A stretch of 7,145 nt of DNA from Gammaproteobacteria bacterium (lineage in GTDB: Bacteria; Pseudomonadota; Gammaproteobacteria; Eutrophobiales; Eutrophobiaceae). Positions 1-4,704 of this stretch are shown here, piece by piece. The stretch covers positions 1 through 7,145 of the forward strand of contig SMWN01000070.1 of assembly GCA_004356415.1 (NCBI GenBank), in the 5' to 3' direction. Every line of letters begins with the position of its first letter. The stretch's first letter is position 1. The translations under genes were made by a program, and so were the position numbers. The notes under the pieces were generated by a model, which was not told where the DNA came from, made no database searches, and saw only the letters and a list, made by a program, of their open reading frames with translations.

Positions 1-66
1 AAAGCTGATATTAGCGGGTTGGTAATTGAATACCTTAAAAAGGTACTTAATGGCGCTTCTGAATAA
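1..66 (+). CDS. 3' end of an upstream gene, possibly Skp/OmpH-like periplasmic chaperone
   Basis: Frame 1 is open from the window edge to TAA at 64-66 and encodes 21 residues, including KADISGLVIEYLKKVLNG. The pattern Asp-Ile-(Ser/Thr)-x-x-Val-Ile-x-x-Leu followed by a short polar tail is like the end of Skp/OmpH proteins, periplasmic chaperones for outer-membrane proteins. In many gammaproteobacteria skp lies directly upstream of lpxD, as this gene does here with a 26-base gap, so context supports the guess. Only the last residues are visible, so the family assignment is an inference; that a reading frame ends here just before lpxD is more secure. Confidence 0.45.
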   Translation, partial: KADISGLVIEYLKKVLNGASE

Positions 67-92
67 CTTAATAAATAGCGAGTAATGTTTTT

Positions 93-1097
93 ATGCCAGC
101 CAGCCTTGGAGAATTATCACAAATAAGCGGAGCAAGATTAGAAGGGGATGCAGGCTGTATAATTAACGCTTTAAATACCTTGAAATTGGCGAAAGATGGG
201 GAAATATCATTTTTGTCTAATCGGCATTACGCACATCAATTACCACAAACAAATGCCTCAGCAGTTATTTTATCTGAGGATGATTTTAAAAACTGTCCTA
301 CTAACTCATTAGTAAGCGAAACGCCATATTTGGCCTATGCAAAGATTGCAAACCATCTTTACCCAAGCACCGAACTGCCCGAATATATTGATGAAAGTGC
401 AGTATTTGGCTCAGAATGTAGTATTGATGATTCGGCATCAATATCAGCTAATGTTGTTGTTGGCAATAATGTTGTAATCCGTTCAGGATCATATATTGGC
501 CCCGGTTGTGTCATAGAAGATAACGTCGAGATTGGCGAAAATACATCATTGGTTGCAAATGTAACGTTATGTCATGATGTTGTTTTAGGAAAAAACGTTA
601 TTCTTCATCCTGGTGTTGTGATAGGTGCTGACGGATTTGGCTTGGCACAGGAAAAAGATCAATGGATAAAGATTCCCCAGATAGGCTCAGTCAAAATTAG
701 TGACAATGTTGAGGTTGGTGCAAATTCAACAATTGATAGAGGCGCAATAGAAGCTACGATTATTGGTCCTGGTGTAAAGATTGATAATCAGGTCCAGATA
801 GGTCACAACGTTGTTGTCGGAGAAAATACAGCTATAGCAGGATGTACAGCTATAGGAGGAAGTAGTGTTATAGGGAAACGATGTATGATAGGTGGTGCAG
901 TCGCTATAAATGGTCATATCGAAATAGTCGATGATGTCATTATTACTGCCATGTCAGGAGTTGCAAATTCAATAAAATCACCAGGTGTCTATTCATCAGG
1001 TCTACCTGTTACAGATAACAGGATTTGGAGAAGGAATGTTATTCGTTTTAAAAAACTGGATGAGATAATAAAAAAGATAATGAGTAGATTGGAATAG
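93..1097 (+). CDS. lpxD: UDP-3-O-(3-hydroxyacyl)glucosamine N-acyltransferase LpxD
   Basis: LpxD moves a 3-hydroxyacyl chain from acyl-carrier protein to the 2-amino group of UDP-3-O-acyl-glucosamine, the third step of lipid A synthesis in the cytoplasm. The 334 residues match the usual length (E. coli 341). Residues 1-100 form the N-terminal uridine-binding domain with the family pattern FLSNRHYAHQL near 40-50. Residues 100-300 are a left-handed beta-helix of hexapeptide repeats (VVVGNN, VEIGEN, VVLGKN). Residues 177-183 give IGADGFG, and IDNQVQIGHNVVVG places the catalytic His at 238 (E. coli His239); INGHIEI supplies the second conserved His at 275. The C-terminal helix 315-334 is present but short. 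The ATG at 93 aligns with the family start; ribosome binding is weak (GAG about 10 bases upstream). The gene appears intact and AT-rich. Unusually, fabZ and lpxA do not follow. Confidence 0.97.
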   Translation: MPASLGELSQISGARLEGDAGCIINALNTLKLAKDGEISFLSNRHYAHQLPQTNASAVILSEDDFKNCPTNSLVSETPYLAYAKIANHLYPSTELPEYIDESAVFGSECSIDDSASISANVVVGNNVVIRSGSYIGPGCVIEDNVEIGENTSLVANVTLCHDVVLGKNVILHPGVVIGADGFGLAQEKDQWIKIPQIGSVKISDNVEVGANSTIDRGAIEATIIGPGVKIDNQVQIGHNVVVGENTAIAGCTAIGGSSVIGKRCMIGGAVAINGHIEIVDDVIITAMSGVANSIKSPGVYSSGLPVTDNRIWRRNVIRFKKLDEIIKKIMSRLE

Positions 1098-1373
1098 AGG
1101 CGAAAGATTATTTATGCAAGATGCTTCAATCATGTTTGACTCATTCTTTGATTGATGATGCCTTTGAATGTATGGATGTCTGCGGGTGATATTTCAACGG
1201 TTTCCCAGTTTTTCCAAGGAGGATTATTTTTTTACCTTTGAATACCATGGCTTGCCATTCTTAGTTTGTCTATAATCTGTAAACAGTCTTTATATAGCTG
1301 ATATACAAGGAGCTCAATACAATTAATGCGCATAATGTATATTATGTTAAATAAAAGATATGAATAAACCCAA
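1098..1373. other. gene-poor stretch after lpxD, no recognised gene
   Basis: Where fabZ would be expected there is no convincing gene. On + a 13-codon frame starts at ATG 1114 and ends at 1155; it does not resemble the FabZ N terminus. On - a 35-codon frame runs from ATG 1248 to TGA 1141 (it begins MVFKGKKIILLGKTGKP), and a frame beside it, without a start, reads NPPWKNWETVEISPADIHTF. Both look somewhat protein-like and may be frame-shifted parts of one decayed gene, but I recognise no family. An inverted repeat (TCAATCA and TGATTGA) near 1126-1156 is too loose to call a terminator. Confidence 0.4.
1289..1317 (-). promoter_or_regulatory. possible sigma70-type promoter reading leftwards
   Basis: On the minus strand TTGAGC (1312-1317) is followed after 17 bases by TATAAA (1289-1294). 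This is four of six and five of six matches to the sigma70 consensus with ideal spacing. It would drive the short minus-strand frames at 1141-1248. In AT-rich DNA such matches occur by chance and no recognised gene lies downstream. Confidence 0.25.
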
Positions 1374-1556
1374 ATGGGTCCAAAAAGTGCCTTTTACCCG
1401 ATTTTGTCAGATAAAGGATACGAGAGTGATCATTCTATGACCGAGGACTAAAAACAAGACATCTGTTCCCTGATTCAGTGGAATTCAAATAAACGACCTT
1501 CATATATTGCCCTGGCTAGATTTAACCAGCTGGGGCAACACTTATACTACACTTAA
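1374..1556 (+). pseudogene. broken reading frame, possible IS5-like transposase remnant
   Basis: One frame runs from ATG 1374 to TAA 1554-1556 with a single internal stop at 1449-1451. Before the stop it reads ILSDKGYESDHSM; the core D-K-G-Y-x-S-D matches the conserved stretch in DDE transposases of the IS5/IS4 type, where the aspartate is catalytic. After the stop the frame continues as SLIQWNSNKRPSYIALARFN. That part I cannot place. No terminal inverted repeats or target duplications were seen, and the frame ends one base before the stop codon of the convergent NYN gene. The call rests on one short motif; a decayed gene of another family is possible. Confidence 0.35.
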
Positions 1557-2132
1557 TTAACTAGAGCTTGCCTTATCATTTAATTCAAAATATTTATCAT
1601 CGAGATAACGGAAATCGTCTGCAATATACTTGAGTTCATTATTACAACCGCTAGAGAACGCGCCCACTTTTACACTTACACCATGACGCATAATTTCTTG
1701 AATCAACGGAATATAATCTCCGCCTCCTGACATTAAATATACTCTTCGTACACTTTTATTATATGTATGCCTGAGCGCGTCTATAGTTATATTTATATCT
1801 ACACTCTTGTTTTTATGTCGGTGATGTTCCTTTTTATATATATGCGGGTTCAATGATCCTTTTAATTTTAAATTGACATCAGCTTTACATGTATATCTTA
1901 ATTTAGCTATTTCATTACTTAACTGTTCAATAGCATCAGCGTCACCTACTACTGTAGTGTAATAAGAAACACGCAACAGATTATAAATGGCACCGAATAT
2001 ATTAGGGCACCACAGATATCTATCTTTAACATATATTACATCAGGCTTTATCTTTCTACCCTCAGCAAGCATTTCCTGAAAACGTAATATTAGATTTTCC
2101 CCGTCTATTAAAACTATCATTGGTTCATTCAT
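1557..2132 (-). CDS. NYN domain (PIN-like nuclease fold, LabA/DUF88-type) protein
   Basis: The 191-residue protein has the pattern of NYN domains, a PIN/FLAP-nuclease-like fold that binds a metal and is linked to RNA processing. Strand 1 reads MIVLIDGENL (residues 5-14) with acidic Asp10 and Asn13. KSVDINITIDAL (109-120) supplies Asp112 and Asp118. YLMSGGGDYIPLI (132-144) is the third motif, and GVSVKVGAFS (151-160) the following strand. In many relatives the third motif reads S-G-D-x-D; here the first Asp is Gly137 and only Asp139 remains. There is a basic, His-rich insert at 99-109. No signal peptide or membrane segment is seen, so it should be cytoplasmic. ATG at 2132 is preceded by AGAGG 12 bases upstream; an internal ATG at residue 5 is an alternative. 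It is convergent with the broken frame on + and stands alone on its strand. Substrate is unknown; a toxin or defence role cannot be claimed from context. Confidence 0.88.
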   Translation of the reverse strand: MNEPMIVLIDGENLILRFQEMLAEGRKIKPDVIYVKDRYLWCPNIFGAIYNLLRVSYYTTVVGDADAIEQLSNEIAKLRYTCKADVNLKLKGSLNPHIYKKEHHRHKNKSVDINITIDALRHTYNKSVRRVYLMSGGGDYIPLIQEIMRHGVSVKVGAFSSGCNNELKYIADDFRYLDDKYFELNDKASSS

Positions 2133-2210
2133 GGCCGAAGTAGACCTCTGTTAGTTAATAGAAATATGCGAATTAAAGCATGTTCAAAATATACTCTTTT
2201 CTACTTAAGA

Positions 2211-2240
2211 ACAAAATAAAAACCCTCCCGAAGGAGGGTT
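2211..2240 (-). terminator. strong Rho-independent terminator, UUCG tetraloop
   Basis: The stem AACCCTCC/GGAGGGTT (2221-2228 and 2233-2240) is a perfect 8-bp pairing. On the minus strand the loop is TTCG closed by C-G, the extra-stable cUUCGg tetraloop, and the stem runs into TTTATTTTG. The T-tract is on the minus strand only, so it ends leftward transcripts coming from beyond 2240. It lies 89 bases upstream of the NYN start, so it isolates that gene from upstream transcription. Confidence 0.85.
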
Positions 2241-2410
2241 CGCACGTCCCTATTCAATATTGAAATTCAATATCGTTTAGGAGTAAACGAATAGAACGAT
2301 AGATATATTACTCCCCTACCCTACGTCTTCCATTCTCGAGAATGTGTACCCCTCTGGGCAGGCTTCGCGCTTCCAGACTCGACTCTACCGATTCCTTCCC
2401 TGGAATCTAA
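2241..2410 (-). ncRNA. candidate small structured RNA ending at the UUCG terminator
   Basis: No convincing gene is seen between the terminator and the cytochrome fragment, yet the terminator implies a leftward transcript. The segment is dense in inverted repeats: TTCAATATTGAA (2253-2264), GGAGTAA/TTACTCC (2280-2286 and 2308-2314), the 14-base palindrome CATTCTCGAGAATG (2331-2344), TCTGG/CCAGA (2353-2357 and 2373-2377) and GATTCC/GGAATC with a 6-base loop (2390-2395 and 2402-2407). I compared it by eye with 6S, SRP, tmRNA and RNase P RNAs and saw no match. The 5' end is unknown. A minus frame between stops (33 codons, ending with TAA near 2308) has no start codon but could be the tail of a lost protein, which is the main alternative. 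Confidence 0.3.
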
Positions 2411-2475
2411 TAACGTGCTTTCATTTGGTCGACATGATTGCAATCCCGGTATATCCTGTTATTACGTTGTACTAA

Positions 2476-2787
2476 TTTAGGAATTCTACAGATGAAAAAA
2501 TACCAAACACATTTGAAGGATGGAAGGCATATCGCGGTGGCACCTGTGGCACCTGTCATGGCGGCGCAGGACAGGGTCTTTTAGTCAGCCTTGCAGAAAA
2601 GATTGATGATAAAGCCAGATTTATAAAAGTGGTAATGAAGGGGAACCCCGGTACACCAATGCCACCTTTCAAAAACAACAAACGTGTTATGGATAATCTC
2701 GACAATATCTATGCTTATATCAAAGCACGCTCTGACGGGGTACTTGGCCCTGAAAACCTGATTAAATTTCCTTTAGGGAAAAAATAA
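2476..2787 (+). pseudogene. c-type cytochrome domain, 5'-truncated (no start, no signal peptide)
   Basis: The frame opens after TAA 2473-2475 and ends at TAA 2785-2787. It encodes a class I cytochrome c: CGTCH haem-attachment motif (codons at 2545-2559), a later GTPMPPF giving the likely axial Met (codon 2659-2661), and the C-terminal helix DNIYAYIKARSDG, a pattern seen in cytochromes that accept electrons from PQQ-type dehydrogenases. Such proteins are exported and need a signal peptide, but only about 23 codons precede the haem site and there is no ATG, GTG or TTG in frame before it. The ATG at 2492 is out of frame and stops early. The haem domain itself is clean, so the loss of the 5' end looks recent, probably by deletion or insertion near 2475. 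No dehydrogenase partner is in the window. Confidence 0.72.
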
Positions 2788-2789
2788 GA

Positions 2790-2813
2790 TTTCCTTACTC
2801 CAGTGAGGGAAAA
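2790..2813. other. imperfect hairpin just after the cytochrome frame
   Basis: TTTCCTTACT and AGTGAGGGAAA can pair around CC with one bulged G and one G-U pair. It sits 3 bases after the cytochrome stop, where a terminator would be expected, but no T-run follows on + and only a broken T-rich stretch follows on -. It also overlaps the ribosome-binding-like GAGGGA of the next short frame. The function is unclear. Confidence 0.25.
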
Positions 2814-2815
2814 CC

Positions 2816-2860
2816 ATGGATAAATATAGGCACAAGGACGTGCGCTATGTCTGTATGTAA
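2816..2860 (+). pseudogene. 14-codon frame with good ribosome site, possible remnant of the next operon gene
   Basis: ATG at 2816 is preceded by GAGGGA with about 5-6 bases between, which is the best ribosome binding site on + in this part of the window. The frame reads MDKYRHKDVRYVCM and stops at 2858-2860. It starts 28 bases after the cytochrome stop, the place for a second operon gene. I do not recognise the sequence. It may be the head of a truncated gene or a chance frame. Confidence 0.2.
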
Positions 2861-2930
2861 CTCAAATAGGTGGATTTAATTATTTACGCTTAACAACTCT
2901 AATGTCTGCTCAATACTGAAAGCTGACGGT

Positions 2931-3110
2931 TTATATTATTGATGGGCCTTTCAATTTTTGATCTTGAACGATTATTCCAGCCTCAACATCTGCTCTATAT
3001 TCTTTATCTGTCATTAATCTACCGTTTTTACTACCACAAAGTGTACAGCTTTCCCTATCCTTAACGGTATGAACTACAAATCCACATCGGTGACAATGAA
3101 AATATGGCAT
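2931..3110 (-). CDS. small zinc-ribbon protein, function unknown
   Basis: From ATG at 3110 the protein has 59 residues and begins MPYFHCHRCGFVVH. Two CxxC knuckles, Cys6/Cys9 and Cys22/Cys25 (CHRC and CTLC), separated by 12 residues form a rubredoxin/zinc-ribbon-like metal site; KDRESCTLCGSKNG is typical of the second knuckle. The remainder (residues 30-59) is polar with an acidic helix and no membrane segment. A longer form could begin at TTG 3128 (65 residues), but ATG 3110 places the ribbon right at the N terminus, as is usual in such mini-proteins. Neither start has a clear Shine-Dalgarno site. The protein may bind zinc or iron, or nucleic acid. It has no obvious partner: the cytochrome fragment faces it from the other strand. 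Confidence 0.6.
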   Translation of the reverse strand: MPYFHCHRCGFVVHTVKDRESCTLCGSKNGRLMTDKEYRADVEAGIIVQDQKLKGPSII

Positions 3111-3128
3111 TGAGATATGATAGACCAA

Positions 3129-3328
3129 ATCAACTATAAAAGATGAACATTAATCCACAACTACGGTATAGACAAAAAAGGCGCGTTCTGAGTATAAAAT
3201 TTATATCACGCTGGCTTTTCAAGCCCCTCCCCTCCCCTTGTTGATTACTGTTTAGTCTGTTTTGTTCGGCAGGAAGATAAAGAAGCTACTAAACTATTAG
3301 CAATATTGTTAAATGAGATACTAATGAA
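3129..3328. other. non-coding or decayed stretch, C-rich run and frame tail
   Basis: No full gene is seen. The loose palindrome TATAAAATTTATA lies at 3193-3205. The + strand has CCCCTCCCCTCCCC at 3224-3237. A + frame open from a stop near 3200 to TGA 3330-3332 lacks a start codon; its end, QEDKEATKLLAILLNEILMK, reads like the helical C terminus of a protein, and its stop overlaps the next ATG as ATGA. Confidence 0.35.
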
Positions 3329-3448
3329 ATGAATTACGTATTTGGATGGCGTTTTGATACCAGTGAATATATTAAAAAATTTACTGAAAAAGAAACTTTA
3401 TCCTATATCCATGAGCATCCCAACAAACTAAAACCATGCCATCATTAA
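3329..3448 (+). CDS. short hypothetical frame (39 codons), translationally overlapped
   Basis: ATG at 3329 overlaps the stop of the preceding frame (ATGA), an arrangement typical of coupled genes. The peptide begins MNYVFGWRFDTSEYIKKF and ends NKLKPCHH. It is aromatic and charged, with no motif I recognise. Ribosome binding upstream is weak (GAGAT). It could be a real small protein, the remnant of a longer gene, or chance. On the opposite strand the same bases contain only short frames. Confidence 0.25.
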   Translation: MNYVFGWRFDTSEYIKKFTEKETLSYIHEHPNKLKPCHH

Positions 3449-3727
3449 CCCGTGCATATTAAACCCCTGTCGGTAGTTTAAAACTATCACTATCCAAAAT
3501 GACTTTCATTTTTATCTTGGTAAATATGAGTCAACAGTAATTAGACGTGGTAACAATCCGGCATCCTCTATTATTTCTAGGAATTTGCTTTCAGCGATTA
3601 CCGGCATCAGGGTGACAAAAAATATGGAAGCGAGCAATCAACTAGTGTCTCCTCTACGTCCATTTTTGCCGGTATGTTGTTCCACGACCCAACGATTTCA
3701 ACAGGTTTGCCTGCGGGGCAACACACG
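3449..3727 (-). other. chain of short minus-strand frames downstream of the SDR gene, likely a decayed gene
   Basis: Directly after the SDR stop (TAG 3730-3728) a minus frame can start at GTG 3726 and runs to TGA 3609-3607; it reads PVEIVGSWNNIPAKMDVEE in the middle. Its stop overlaps ATG 3607 (TGATG) of a 31-residue frame ending at 3512, which begins MPVIAESKFLEIIEDAGLL. A 16-residue frame MKVILDSDSF... follows at 3509-3459. Residue choice looks protein-like and the order is compact, so this may be one small gene broken by frameshifts, or small coupled genes. I recognise no family, and no transcription terminator for the SDR gene is visible before it. Confidence 0.28.
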
Positions 3728-4537
3728 CTAGTGGCCCTTGAACTCGTCCATGCTTTTATAGACTCCAAAGATGCGGCCGAAGATAAAGTCAAACAGGCGG
3801 ATGGGGAGGATACCTTTCATGCTGGCGACCAGGTAGATGGTCCAGGGTGAGCGAACCACCATCTTGCCTTTCTTCATGGATTCCCAGACCTTCTGCACAA
3901 AAGGTTCGGGCTCGAGGATGGGCGTCATTAGCGGCGCCTTGGCGCCTTCGAACATACCGGTATTAACATAGCCGGGCGTGACCGTAGTCACGCAAATATT
4001 GGAATAACCCTCTTGTTCCAGTTCCAGGCGCAGGGAGTCGGACCAACCGTTCACTGCCCACTTGCTCGCGCAATACACGGACATCTTAGGGCTGGAGATC
4101 AACCCTGCGGCGGACGCCATGTTCACGATACGGCCCTCACGCTTTTCCATCATGCCCGGCAGGAACGCCCGGCAAATATACATCTGTGCTCCACTGTTGA
4201 TGTGCATGGTTTTCTCGATCTGGTCATTGGTATGTTCCCAGAAATAGGCACTAGCGACGATACCAGCATTGTTGATCAGGATATCGACCGTGCCATGCTC
4301 TTTGAGGACATTCTCCGCAGCCTTCTCGATGGCCCTGCGGTCGGATACATCTACATTGTAGGTATATACCTCGCCGCCACGACGGGTCAGTTCCTCGGCG
4401 GTCTCCTTCATTGTCTGCTCGTTGGTAGCCCAGATGATAATCTTTGCGCCTTCCGCAACGCCATGTTCGCAGAACAGTTTGCCCATGCCCCTGTTGCCGC
4501 CCGTGACAAGCATGGTCTTCCCGGTTATTGAATACAT
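3728..4537 (-). CDS. short-chain dehydrogenase/reductase, SDR16C / retinol dehydrogenase-like
   Basis: A classical SDR of 269 residues that should oxidise or reduce an alcohol/carbonyl pair with NAD(P). TGGNRGMG (12-19) is the dinucleotide-binding motif; Asp64 lies in NVDVSD; NNAG is at 89-92. The catalytic tetrad is complete: Asn114, Ser142, Tyr155 and Lys159 (YCASK), with PG at 188-189. The C terminus (230-269) is hydrophobic and basic and ends GVYKSMDEFKGH, the signature tail of the SDR16C group (membrane-associated retinol, hydroxysteroid and long-chain alcohol dehydrogenases), which hints at membrane contact and a lipid-like substrate. ATG 4537 has a strong site, AAGGGGA five bases upstream. 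It lies 167 bases downstream of the acyl-CoA reductase on the same strand and shares its higher G+C. A fatty alcohol or fatty aldehyde role is inferred from that neighbour; the true substrate is not shown. Confidence 0.92.
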   Translation of the reverse strand: MYSITGKTMLVTGGNRGMGKLFCEHGVAEGAKIIIWATNEQTMKETAEELTRRGGEVYTYNVDVSDRRAIEKAAENVLKEHGTVDILINNAGIVASAYFWEHTNDQIEKTMHINSGAQMYICRAFLPGMMEKREGRIVNMASAAGLISSPKMSVYCASKWAVNGWSDSLRLELEQEGYSNICVTTVTPGYVNTGMFEGAKAPLMTPILEPEPFVQKVWESMKKGKMVVRSPWTIYLVASMKGILPIRLFDFIFGRIFGVYKSMDEFKGH

Positions 4538-4627
4538 ATGGTCCCCTTTTTATGAAGTCTGAAGATAGTGGCTACAGGGAATAATTATTTTATTACAATT
4601 GCCTGCAAAAACATGCCTAATCTTATC

Positions 4628-4639
4628 GCTATCGATAGC
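4628..4639. repeat. 12-base perfect palindrome between the two dehydrogenase genes
   Basis: GCTATCGATAGC is a perfect palindrome in the 167-base gap upstream of the SDR gene, about 90 bases before its ATG, within the wider TCGCTATCGATAGCAA. It could be an operator for a dimeric regulator or a small hairpin. The gap has no clear terminator for the reductase and no convincing promoter, so co-transcription of the two genes is possible. Confidence 0.3.
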
Positions 4640-4704
4640 AATTTCATATCTCTTGGCACTTTTTCTTAATCATGTTCAAAGGCTCTTCTGTCTGTCGGTG
4701 AGAT

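Noticed and set aside
726..917. 63-codon minus frame inside lpxD
   Set aside because: It is antisense to the hexapeptide repeats and is a low-complexity Tyr/Ser/Thr/Cys-rich artefact of the repeated codons.
2308..2407. Minus frame (33 codons) over the hairpin-rich segment as a gene
   Set aside because: It has no start codon in frame and follows directly after a stop; the dense inverted repeats fit a structured RNA better, though a gene tail is not excluded.
2492..2590. ATG at 2492 as start of the cytochrome
   Set aside because: It is in a different frame from the CxxCH motif and stops after about 30 codons.
4013..4531. 172-codon + frame opposite the SDR gene
   Set aside because: It is antisense to a gene with a complete SDR motif set, and its own protein shows no domain or sensible pattern.
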